Below, in pieces: positions 1-5,939 of a stretch of DNA of 5,939 bases. Below the pieces are notes generated by a model that had not been told where the DNA came from, ran no database searches, and saw only the letters and a program-made list of their open reading frames with translations. The DNA is from UBA8437 sp963580005 (lineage in GTDB: Bacteria > Planctomycetota > Planctomycetia > Planctomycetales > Planctomycetaceae): the NCBI GenBank assembly GCA_963580005.1, contig CAUZJR010000358.1, positions 1-5,939 on the forward strand. The letters run 5' to 3'. Position 1 is the stretch's first letter, and each line of letters opens with the position of its first letter. The position numbers were made by a program, and so were the translations under genes.

Positions 1-7
1 TGGCCAT
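1..7 (-). CDS. possible start of the next gene (only first codons visible)
   Basis: An ATG at 7-5 followed by GCC begins 23 nt after the tssA stop and reads off the left edge. Only two full codons (Met-Ala) are visible and the upstream CGAAG is a weak ribosome site. In many T6SS clusters the gene after tssA is tssB, whose products often begin Met-Ala, but nothing here proves that. The true start could lie further left. Confidence 0.25.
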
Positions 8-30
8 CTTCGGCAGATAAGGCACCCGAC

Positions 31-1182
31 TCATTCGTCATCGCTGTCGGAGTCGTCGTAGGAAGAGGAAGAGTTCCCGGCCTGATCGGATTCGGAGATC
101 CCCACGTGCCGAAACATGGATTCGCGGGCACTGGAATCTCGAATCAGTTCGGTCAGCAGGTCCGGCAGCGACATCTTGCCCCACTTGACGACCTGCTCGA
201 GTGCGTAGGACACCGGCGAGTGCGGCTCACTCTTGCGGAAGAACCGGGCGACTTCGGTCAGGGTCTTGAAGGCTTCGGTCCGCGAATTGACACTACCCTC
301 GGCAGCGGTTCCGCTGGAGGCGGGGTTCGAGTGTTCTGGATTGCCGTCCTCGCCCTCATCCTCAAACTCCTCGCCCAGCACCTCACCGGCGAAGCCGCGA
401 ATCGTCCTGAGCGAATCACCCAGGGCCTCCCGGATCCTCGATGTCGAAGGGGCCAGCGGAACGCCCCTCTCGTCCTGGTCACACTTCTCGTCGAGGGTCG
501 ATTCCATTTTGGCCAGAGCGTCCTGGCAGCCGGCGACATCTTCGAGAAGCGAGTTGAGGAATTCCGGCGACGTTTCTGCGACCGCGGCGTCGAACATCTC
601 GCGACTGACCCAGCCGTCGGCCAGCCGCTGATCTCGGAGTTCCGATTTCAGGTCGAGGTCAAAGGCCTGTGCGAGGTGGCACAGGGCGTAGGGACCGCTG
701 GACTCGCTCTCGGTCACCGGGACCCGCTCGATGGCGATCACCAATGGCCCGTCGGCGTCTTCGCCGTTGAGTCCGGACATGGGTGCCACGGTGGTGCTGA
801 GCCCGTCTTCGTCCGGTTGCGGGTGAATGTCGTCCCAGAAGCGGTCGCAGAGTTGCCCGAACAGCTTCAGTCCGTCTCGCAGCCCGGCGAATCCTCTCAG
901 TCGCACGAGGGCTTCGATCAGCCAGGCTGTGATCTGGAGGTCTTTGGAGGATCCGACGAGGGCTTCTTCGCTGAGTCTAAACACCTCGGCCCACTCGGGG
1001 GCCGTGGTGGTTTCGCTCCCTCCGCCCGGCGATTCGTTCTCGTCCTTGCGGGCGGCATCGCGGAGCCGCTTGATTTCCCAGTAGGCCTCGGCATCTGCCG
1101 TACGGAGTTCTTTGCCCGAGGGAGCGTCCTCGGAAATCGGTGCCAGCAGACCTTCAAAATCGAGAGCTTCGGCTGTGGCCAT
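31..1182 (-). CDS. tssA: T6SS assembly protein TssA (ImpA_N domain)
   Basis: TssA proteins act at the baseplate and at the end of the contractile sheath, helping to prime or cap tail-tube and sheath polymerisation. The 383-residue product has an ImpA_N-type N-terminus: LLAPISEDAPSGKELR at residues 12-27, EWAEVFRLSEEALVGSSKDL at about 63-82, GFAGLRDGLKLF at 97-108 and RFWDDIHPQPDEDG at 114-127. A helical middle is followed by a very acidic, Gly/Asn/Ser-rich linker (about 270-302). The C-terminal domain (about 303-349) carries ARFFRKSEPHSPVSYALEQ, resembling the short TssA form typified by Pseudomonas TssA1. After MFRHVGI the protein ends in a Ser/Asp-only tail (SSSSYDDSDSDDE). The ATG at 1180-1182 gives the usual short lead before the conserved APISEDAP. 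Its placement after the sigma gene and 90-nt gap allows it to be either part of the same transcript or separately controlled. Confidence 0.96.
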   Translation of the reverse strand: MATAEALDFEGLLAPISEDAPSGKELRTADAEAYWEIKRLRDAARKDENESPGGGSETTTAPEWAEVFRLSEEALVGSSKDLQITAWLIEALVRLRGFAGLRDGLKLFGQLCDRFWDDIHPQPDEDGLSTTVAPMSGLNGEDADGPLVIAIERVPVTESESSGPYALCHLAQAFDLDLKSELRDQRLADGWVSREMFDAAVAETSPEFLNSLLEDVAGCQDALAKMESTLDEKCDQDERGVPLAPSTSRIREALGDSLRTIRGFAGEVLGEEFEDEGEDGNPEHSNPASSGTAAEGSVNSRTEAFKTLTEVARFFRKSEPHSPVSYALEQVVKWGKMSLPDLLTELIRDSSARESMFRHVGISESDQAGNSSSSYDDSDSDDE

Positions 1183-1272
1183 CGTCTTGTCCGGTTCTCG
1201 AGGGTGCCTGGTTTGGCCCGCGGACGCCGCGTCCCTGTGTCGTTTTCGCAGTCGACTCAGGCCAAAAAGACC
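1183..1272 (-). promoter_or_regulatory. 90-nt gap before tssA with nested short palindromes
   Basis: This is the longest non-coding stretch in the window, between the sigma gene and tssA. It holds a 13-base palindrome with an odd centre (ggacgccgcgtcc, 1222-1234), an 8-base palindrome agtcgact (1250-1257), and 7-base inverted arms tttggcc (1212-1218) and ggccaaa (1260-1266) that enclose both. These could form an mRNA hairpin ahead of tssA or act as an operator. There is no T-run after a stem as an intrinsic terminator would need, and no convincing -35/-10 pair. With short arms in GC-rich DNA, chance is a real possibility. A weak GGA-type ribosome site lies just upstream of the tssA ATG. Confidence 0.25.
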
Positions 1273-1968
1273 TCAATCCACGATACCTGCTTGCCGCAGT
1301 GAATGCGCGAGCCGTTTCAGTGTTTGTGCGTGCAGGCGGCTGGCCCAGGACTTGCTGACGCCGATTCTGCGGGCTGCATCGGTCAGGGAAAGGCCTTCGT
1401 AGTAGGCTGCTCGAATCAGGGCCCCTTCCTGACCCGAGAGCGAATCGACGAGGCTGGTCAGCCGCAGATGCACTTCATCCTGGCTCACCTCCGACTGGGG
1501 AGTCGGCATCGAATGGTCGACAACCTGCATGTCCGACTGGCCGTCGGGCCGATCGCCGGCGAGGTAGACTACGGCCAGCGAGGCCGAGAGTTCCTTGAGC
1601 CAGCGGGCGTCTTCGCTGAGGCTGGTGGACTCGGATCGGCCCGCCTCCCCGGATTGCTCCTCGAGCACCTCGTTGGCCATCTGTTCGAACTTGACGTCAC
1701 GGCTCGGTGAGCGGCGGAACCAGGACATCATCGTCAGCCCGTCGAAGATGGCACCGCGGACGCGGTAGTAGGCAAACGTCGAGAACTTCACTCCGCGGGT
1801 CGGATCGTAGGCCTTGGCGGCTTCGGAGAGCCCCACCTGGCCGTAGCCGATCAGGTCGTCGATATCGACGCTGTGGGGCAATCCGGTCCGAGCTTTCCAG
1901 GCCAGTGACTTGACCAGTCCCTGGCACTCCCTGATCAGCTCATCGGTCGTCTTGGCTTTTGTGCTCAT
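1273..1968 (-). CDS. sigma-70 family factor, FliA/WhiG (sigma-28) type
   Basis: This is an alternative sigma factor that would direct RNA polymerase to a specific promoter set. The 231-residue product has a clear region 2: IDDLIGYGQVGLSEAAKAYD at residues 36-55, then GVKFSTFAYYRVRGAIFDGL at 59-78, the core-binding and -10 recognition helices. Region 4 spans about 171-225: VDSLSGQEGALIRAAYYEGL, then a helix-turn-helix (LSLTDAARRIGVSKSWASRL) that recognises -35 elements. This layout resembles FliA, whose region 4 has a similar LSLKEIG..L..SESRVSQIHSQ pattern. The middle (about 88-165) is Ser/Glu-rich and poorly conserved, so region 3 is divergent or shortened. The ATG at 1966-1968 is chosen because it overlaps the preceding stop (ATGA) and opens directly into the sigma domain; an upstream in-frame start at 2019 would add 17 residues lying inside the previous gene. 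No flagellar gene is nearby. Control of this T6SS cluster is inferred from position. Confidence 0.95.
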   Translation of the reverse strand: MSTKAKTTDELIRECQGLVKSLAWKARTGLPHSVDIDDLIGYGQVGLSEAAKAYDPTRGVKFSTFAYYRVRGAIFDGLTMMSWFRRSPSRDVKFEQMANEVLEEQSGEAGRSESTSLSEDARWLKELSASLAVVYLAGDRPDGQSDMQVVDHSMPTPQSEVSQDEVHLRLTSLVDSLSGQEGALIRAAYYEGLSLTDAARRIGVSKSWASRLHAQTLKRLAHSLRQAGIVD

Positions 1969-2387
1969 TCTTGAGCCGCCAGCAGTCGCGACCAGAAGGC
2001 GACCAGTCGGTCGTGGCACAAAGGGTCTTCGAACAGCGAGGTGGCAATCCGCAGCGGGATTCCATCCTGCCGGCCACCAGGATCGGGCAGCGGGCCGGTC
2101 GTTTCGGCCAAGGCAGCCCCGACCAGGTCGACGAGCACCGGTTCGAGAGTCAGTTCGCGGCCGGCGTGTTGGCGGGCGACTTCCAGAAACGGACCCATTT
2201 CCGTCAGGTCATCGGTCTCGTGAGCATCGAACGCGGCCTGAGTCTGCCTCAGGACTTCCTCAAGCAGCAACTGTTCCTCCCCGGTCTCCCCGGTCTCCCC
2301 GGGCAACTTGGCCTCGGAATCGTACGACGGCTCTTGATCGTAGCCAGCGGGATCGGATGCAGATGACGACACCGGCAGATTCCTCAC
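1965..2387 (-). CDS. hypothetical acidic protein, T6SS-cluster associated
   Basis: I do not recognise this protein. The 140-residue product starts at GTG (2385-2387). A second in-frame GTG at 2370-2372 (codon 6) has an AGGA eight bases upstream and may be the better start, giving 135 residues. The first 40 residues are polar and probably disordered (SSSASDPAGYDQEPSYDSE) and include GETGETGE, encoded by a 9-base tandem repeat. The rest looks mostly helical: LLLEEVLRQTQAAFDAHE at 40-57, then LTLEPVLVDLVGAALAE at 79-95, and an end segment with RIATSLFEDP and LVAFWSRLLA. The protein is acidic, with no signal peptide or membrane helix. It is real because it fills the space between tssL and the sigma gene on the same strand, and its TGA overlaps the sigma ATG by ATGA, a sign of translational coupling. 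A role as partner of the sigma factor or as a lineage-specific T6SS part is inference only. Confidence 0.75.
   Translation of the reverse strand: MRNLPVSSSASDPAGYDQEPSYDSEAKLPGETGETGEEQLLLEEVLRQTQAAFDAHETDDLTEMGPFLEVARQHAGRELTLEPVLVDLVGAALAETTGPLPDPGGRQDGIPLRIATSLFEDPLCHDRLVAFWSRLLAAQE
2281..2302. repeat. 9-base tandem repeat (about 2.4 copies) inside the hypothetical gene
   Basis: The plus strand reads ccggtctcc at 2281-2289, again at 2290-2298, then ccgg. On the coding strand it adds whole codons, giving the GETGETGE stretch in the disordered N-terminal part of the small hypothetical protein, so copy-number change would keep the frame. It lies in a low-complexity acidic linker. Confidence 0.8.
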
Positions 2388-2402
2388 TTCCTCGAGATTG
2401 AC

Positions 2403-3068
2403 TCACCCCAACAGGTCGGGCCACCACAGCAACAGCGAGAGCAGCACAGCCACGGCCACCAGCGTCAGGCTCCAACCGGCTGCCGCCTTCAAGTGCAGGC
2501 CTCCGGAGAGCGTCAGCACGTTGCCCTCGAGTTGTCTCGGTTGCAGGTCCTGCGGCCTGTGCTCGCGGATTTGCCTCTCGAGCTTGCGGGCCCAGTCCTG
2601 CCGCTGCTCGTCGTCGCTGGATTCGGCCGAGAGTGTTTCATTGAGGTGTTCGTCGAAGGCGTTGCGGATGTCGCCCTCGAAGCCCAGCACCAGGGCGAGG
2701 TACCAGAGTTCGATGACATCGGGGCTCGATCGCAGAGCCTGCCTCTCGCCGTCGACGTAGAACTTCCAGGCCCGGTCGAGCGACTGGAAGTAGTGCCATT
2801 CGAGGGTCATGGTCTGCCAACTCGGATCCGCCACGGTCAGCACTTCGTCGATCCAGTAGATCAGGCCCTGCTTGGCCAGCTGAAATTCCTCACCGCTGAC
2901 GGGAGATTCATGGCTGTCGGCGGTTGCGGCCGCCGCTTCGAGTTCGCCTCGGATGTGATCTCGTTCCCGGGGGAGATCGACGCTGGCGTCCTGCCGTTTG
3001 AGTCGGCTGACGAGTCCCAGCACGTAGTGCAGCGTGGGGTTGACGAGGCTGGCGAACTCGGGCGTCAT
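2403..3068 (-). CDS. tssL: T6SS inner-membrane protein TssL (DotU/IcmH family)
   Basis: TssL is a component of the inner-membrane complex of the T6SS (with TssM) and docks the baseplate through TssK. The 221-residue product has the DotU cytoplasmic domain: LIYWIDEVL at residues 69-77, a tryptophan-bearing helix after it (DPSW at 81-84), and LWYLALVLGFEGDI at 121-134, the usual GFEG turn. A single hydrophobic segment at about 196-217 (AAGWSLTLVAVAVLL onward) is the expected C-terminal tail anchor, ending four residues before the stop. No OmpA-like peptidoglycan-binding domain follows, so this is the short, non-fused form. The start overlaps the tssK stop by four bases, with a purine-rich GGCGGGA just upstream inside tssK. 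In many clusters tssM follows; here an unrecognised gene and a sigma factor follow instead, after a 15-nt gap. Confidence 0.95.
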   Translation of the reverse strand: MTPEFASLVNPTLHYVLGLVSRLKRQDASVDLPRERDHIRGELEAAAATADSHESPVSGEEFQLAKQGLIYWIDEVLTVADPSWQTMTLEWHYFQSLDRAWKFYVDGERQALRSSPDVIELWYLALVLGFEGDIRNAFDEHLNETLSAESSDDEQRQDWARKLERQIREHRPQDLQPRQLEGNVLTLSGGLHLKAAAGWSLTLVAVAVLLSLLLWWPDLLG

Positions 3069-4480
3069 GATCCCGCCTGTGCCGGGACTGCGTACAGTGC
3101 GAAGACCATCTTGACGGATTCTCCTTCGGGGGTCCGCACGCGGATGTCCTGCTGGTCCTGGATCGGCCCGTCGACCTGGGTCTCGTTGATTCGTACACCG
3201 AGGTTGAGCGTTTCGGCGACATCCTTCCAGGCGGCGGAGTTCTCGTCGACCTTCCAGTAGGTCCAGTTCTTGCCCGGCAGCATCCGCGGGGCTTCGGGCT
3301 CGGGAATGATGCTCACACCCGCCTGGCCCCTCTGGAAGATGTTGTCGACCTTGGCCGTGCTGCCGACCTTCATGTTCAACTCGCCCCTCAAGAGGCTATT
3401 GACCTCGTTGTAGGTCAGCGCGGATTCGACGCCGATGAAGAACGTCCAGTTCGGCTGGAGCCACTCCTGTTCGAGTCGCACCTGCATCTGCTGTCCGGCG
3501 CCGCTGAACAGCCGCTTGATCGGATCGGCAACCCGTTCACCGGTCTCTTCGATCAGCCGCTTGATCGCGTAGAAGCAGCCGCCCAGATCATCGTGATCGT
3601 ATCGAGGCACTTCGGGCATCCGCCGCTCGGGCCAGAAGATCGACAGCAGCCCGACGACCCGGCACAACTCCATGTACGCCATCAGCGGGTGGATCCCGAT
3701 CACGTGCGGCAGGTTCCAGAGGTAGCCCATCGCGGTGTTCAGCGAGTGCAGTTGGAAGATCAGCTCGAGGTCTTCCCGGTGTCCGCTCTCGAACGCCACG
3801 TTGCGATCGAACATCTGGCGAGTCTGGGATTCGACCCGGCTGCCGATCTGCTGGCAGATCGAGTCGATCACGTTGTGCAGCAGGATCGGCCAGGCGTCGC
3901 AGGTCACCACCGGAGGTATGTACTCGGGATCGATCTCTGGAGGAGCCTCGGCCATCGTACCACGCCGCAACCTCATGATCGGCAGACTCTCGTAGCCGGC
4001 CAACTCGTCCTCGTTGACAATCAGTCGAGCATTCGGCCAGCGGACTTCGACGGGTTGAGGATTTCCCGGCTGGTTTTCGTCTTCGACCTCCATCGAATCG
4101 ACCAGGTACCGCACGTCGGCCGTGTCGGCCCCCGTGTCGGCATTGCTGCGACCCAACCTCAGCGGCGGAACCGCCAGGTGGACCGTCACCAGGTTCTGGC
4201 GATCGAAGGCGTCCTTGGGCAGGTCCAGGGCGGACAGGTTGGCGTCCTCGGGATACCTCAGGTGCGTTCCGTCATGCAGGCGGATGTGGCAGGTCCGCAA
4301 CACGATCCGCCAATTTGCCAGAGCGTCCTCGTCGATTTCGATCGACTGCAGGCCGTAGGGATAGCCACAGCCCCAGTTCTCCGAGATTCGGAGTTCTTCG
4401 CGGAGGTTCCGCTCGGCCGTCTGCAGGTGCTGAGGCCGCAGGAACAGCCCCTCGCCCCAATGTACTGCGTGATTCGTCAT
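3065..4480 (-). CDS. tssK: T6SS baseplate subunit TssK
   Basis: TssK is the cytoplasmic baseplate component that binds the TssFG wedge through its N-terminal shoulder and contacts the membrane complex (TssL and TssM) through its C-terminal head. The 471-residue product begins with the family hallmark: HWGEGLFLRPQH at residues 7-18. Further family-like segments are YIPP at 187-190, HPLMAYMELCRVVGLL at 264-279 and YDHDDLGGCF at 294-303. Length is slightly above the usual 440-450 residues; an Asn/Asp/Glu-rich stretch at 112-142 may account for it. The ATG start at 4478-4480 leaves the normal six residues before the HW motif. The only AGGA-like ribosome site is about 15 nt upstream, which is rather far. 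The stop codon overlaps the tssL start (ATGA at 3068-3065), so the two are probably translationally coupled. Family assignment is firm. Confidence 0.96.
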   Translation of the reverse strand: MTNHAVHWGEGLFLRPQHLQTAERNLREELRISENWGCGYPYGLQSIEIDEDALANWRIVLRTCHIRLHDGTHLRYPEDANLSALDLPKDAFDRQNLVTVHLAVPPLRLGRSNADTGADTADVRYLVDSMEVEDENQPGNPQPVEVRWPNARLIVNEDELAGYESLPIMRLRRGTMAEAPPEIDPEYIPPVVTCDAWPILLHNVIDSICQQIGSRVESQTRQMFDRNVAFESGHREDLELIFQLHSLNTAMGYLWNLPHVIGIHPLMAYMELCRVVGLLSIFWPERRMPEVPRYDHDDLGGCFYAIKRLIEETGERVADPIKRLFSGAGQQMQVRLEQEWLQPNWTFFIGVESALTYNEVNSLLRGELNMKVGSTAKVDNIFQRGQAGVSIIPEPEAPRMLPGKNWTYWKVDENSAAWKDVAETLNLGVRINETQVDGPIQDQQDIRVRTPEGESVKMVFALYAVPAQAGS

Positions 4481-4525
4481 GATGGGATTGCTTATCCTGC
4501 AAGGAGCCCGCCCCTGCGTTGCTGT

Positions 4526-5939
4526 CTATCGACCGCCCCGGGGACGGATCCGCCCGGGTCCAGCCCGAAGCGGTTCGGTGACAAGCGACCTGGTCAGCCG
4601 CACGGCACCCTCATCTCGCTCGATCCATGAACTGATCCTCACCCGCAACTCCTCCGGCTTGAACTCCAGGTCATTGGGCAGCAGAAACGTATAGATCAGC
4701 CGTTCGAAACCCGGCTCGCAAGTGAACTCGCTCGAGTATTCAAGGTCGGTCGTCTTTGTGCCATTCTCCCAGGCCAATTCCGGCAGAAGTCTGCCAAAGT
4801 GTTCGTGAAACCCCTTGGCTCGTTTGATGGAGTGGTCCACGGGCGAAATGTGGATTTCGATCCGGGTCCCCGAGGGACTCGTGTCCTTGGGATCCGCTTC
4901 GCGGATGACTCCCTTGAGCTCCACGTTGTGCCCGGTCGCGGCCTCTGCGGGGCGAGGGAATCCTGGCAGCGGCACGTAGACCTGGGCGCCGTCGCCCTGG
5001 ACCTGTTTCCAGGTCCGCACGCTGCTCTTGTCGCGCACGGTGGGCGTCGGTTTCCAGAAGGCTCGAATCGTCGCCGGTTCCCTCTGTTGCCAGTCTTCGA
5101 CGGTGACCGTCCAGGTCGGAGCCGTCCGGCCGGGCACCACGCTCCATCGCGTCATGCGGCTCATCCGCTGGCCCAGCGGCTTGGCGGCTTCGGAAGCAGG
5201 CACGATCTCGAAGAGGATTTCTCTGGGGCGTTGCACGATGGCCGCGGGGCTTTCCGAGGCGAGGCTGAATGTGAACACGGCGCGGTACCCGACGGTCTTG
5301 CCTGCCCCGGTTGTCTTGACGAGGTTCATTTTCGAACAGATCAGCGACGTGGCATCGGTGGCCGTGGCGGATTTTCCGCGGACGGAGATGAGTCGCCGGA
5401 GTTGTTCGGGGGCTCGGTACCTCAGGCGGTTGCCGTTGATGTCCAGGTCGAACGCATGCGATTCGCTGCCGACGAATTCGAATTCGATCGGTTTGAGGTT
5501 GCCGAACCCGATGCGGTATTTCCCCGTCGCCTTCAGCTCCGAGAGCGTCCCCAGCTTGTGGTTCTGCCAGTCGGTGGCCGTCAACGGTCTCAGCAGATAC
5601 GGCCGCGAGTCGACGGCCTTGGCCAGTGCCGTGGCCAGGATCTCCGGTGACGGGGCCTTGTAGAACTCGCCGCGGTTCTGTTTGGAGAGGTCTCGGAGCA
5701 CTTTTTCAGAGAGATCTTCGACGGCGAATCCGACGATTTGCAGCGAGATGGTTCGCTGCCGGGTCCGGCGGTCCTTGAGAATCGTCTGGAGCTGTGCCAG
5801 CAGTGCCTTGGACCGGTCTCCCTCGGTGTCCTGGTAGTCCCCATCGGTGATCGCCACGATGGTCCCGGGGATATCCTGCGTCACGAACGGTCTGGTCGCC
5901 TCGATCAGGCTGCTCAACAGAGGCGTGTTGGCGGAATTG
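4526..5939 (-). CDS. VWA-domain protein, C-terminal part (5' end outside window)
   Basis: The reading frame is open to the right edge, so 470 residues are visible and the true start is outside. A TTG at 5915-5917 could be read as a start, but it would cut into the domain: the residues before it (NSANTPL) look like the second MIDAS (metal-ion-dependent adhesion site) segment of a von Willebrand factor A fold, with its threonine at visible residue 5. The third MIDAS aspartate follows in VAITDGDYQD at about residue 32. The DxSxS segment must lie upstream of the window. The VWA fold seems to end near residue 115, followed by about 350 residues rich in predicted beta strand that I do not recognise, then an Arg/Gly/Pro-rich tail. 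No membrane helix is visible. The gene ends with TAG 45 nt before tssK, so co-transcription is likely. VWA domains occur in T6SS-associated proteins such as the PpkA kinase, but the long tail here does not match PpkA. The role is unknown; a metal-dependent protein-binding function is inferred. Confidence 0.85.
   Translation of the reverse strand, partial: NSANTPLLSSLIEATRPFVTQDIPGTIVAITDGDYQDTEGDRSKALLAQLQTILKDRRTRQRTISLQIVGFAVEDLSEKVLRDLSKQNRGEFYKAPSPEILATALAKAVDSRPYLLRPLTATDWQNHKLGTLSELKATGKYRIGFGNLKPIEFEFVGSESHAFDLDINGNRLRYRAPEQLRRLISVRGKSATATDATSLICSKMNLVKTTGAGKTVGYRAVFTFSLASESPAAIVQRPREILFEIVPASEAAKPLGQRMSRMTRWSVVPGRTAPTWTVTVEDWQQREPATIRAFWKPTPTVRDKSSVRTWKQVQGDGAQVYVPLPGFPRPAEAATGHNVELKGVIREADPKDTSPSGTRIEIHISPVDHSIKRAKGFHEHFGRLLPELAWENGTKTTDLEYSSEFTCEPGFERLIYTFLLPNDLEFKPEELRVRISSWIERDEGAVRLTRSLVTEPLRAGPGRIRPRGGR

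Noticed and set aside
1222..1234. Possible intrinsic terminator after the sigma gene
   Set aside because: The stem is short and is not followed by a run of T on the transcribed strand.
106..1302. Long plus-strand open frame of 398 codons opposite tssA
   Set aside because: It lies antisense to tssA, whose product matches a known family along its length. Its translation is low-complexity and Gly/Arg-rich with no recognisable domain, as expected from the complement of GC-rich coding DNA.
1969..2019. Longer sigma-factor start at 2019, adding 17 residues
   Set aside because: The extra residues lie within the preceding gene and do not resemble a sigma N-terminus. The ATG at 1968 overlaps the preceding stop in the usual coupled manner.
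2260..2475. Minus-strand open frame overlapping the tssL end
   Set aside because: It is in another frame from tssL and the small gene. Its product is Arg/Gly/Val-rich and ends without any domain, and the 140-residue frame is better supported by the ATGA coupling to the sigma gene.
2493..3260. Plus-strand open frame of 255 codons opposite tssL
   Set aside because: Antisense to tssL and the tssK end; no recognisable motif.
4495..4505. Small inverted repeat tcctgcaagga that could hide the AGGA before tssK
   Set aside because: The stem is only four base pairs with a three-base loop, and the AGGA is too far from the ATG to be a convincing ribosome site.
3593..4630. Long plus-strand open frame of 345 codons opposite tssK
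   Set aside because: Antisense to a certain tssK and crossing into the VWA gene. It is rich in His, Arg, Gln and Val with no family signal.
4799..5650. Plus-strand open frame of 283 codons opposite the VWA gene
   Set aside because: A shadow of GC-rich codon use on the other strand; no domain or plausible neighbour on that strand.

Overview
The window is a stretch of one bacterial type VI secretion system (T6SS) cluster. Every gene lies on the minus strand, so transcription runs from the right end of the window to the left. The DNA is GC-rich. The anchors are TssK (HWGEGLFLRPQH near its N-terminus), TssL/DotU (IDEV and GFEGD motifs plus one C-terminal membrane helix) and TssA (ImpA_N-type N-terminus plus an EPHSPV-type C-terminus). 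A VWA protein with a long C-terminal extension, a FliA/WhiG-type sigma factor inside the cluster and acidic Ser/Asp-rich tails suggest a Planctomycetota genome. That assignment is an inference from protein style; no phylogenetic marker is present.

Layout in transcription order: (1) 5939-4526, the C-terminal part of a VWA-domain protein whose start lies outside the window; (2) 4480-3065, tssK; (3) 3068-2403, tssL, overlapping tssK by ATGA; (4) 2387-1965, an unrecognised 140-residue acidic protein with a GTG start; (5) 1968-1273, a sigma-70 family factor of the FliA type, overlapping gene 4 by ATGA; (6) a 90-nt gap with several short palindromes; (7) 1182-31, tssA. An ATG at position 7, reading off the left edge, may begin the next gene. 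Apart from the 90-nt gap, spacing is 45 nt or less, so the whole block looks like one operon.

Functionally, TssK links the baseplate to the membrane complex, TssL is the inner-membrane component, and TssA primes and caps sheath assembly. The sigma factor and the small unknown protein are placed between structural genes and translationally coupled to each other. This suggests that the cluster carries its own transcription switch, with the small protein as a candidate partner or regulator of the sigma factor or as a lineage-specific T6SS part. The VWA protein may be an accessory or regulatory part of the system. tssM, usually next to tssL, is not here, nor are tssB, C, E, F, G, H, I or J; they are presumably outside the window. 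No RNA genes, mobile elements, CRISPR arrays or clear intrinsic terminators were seen.
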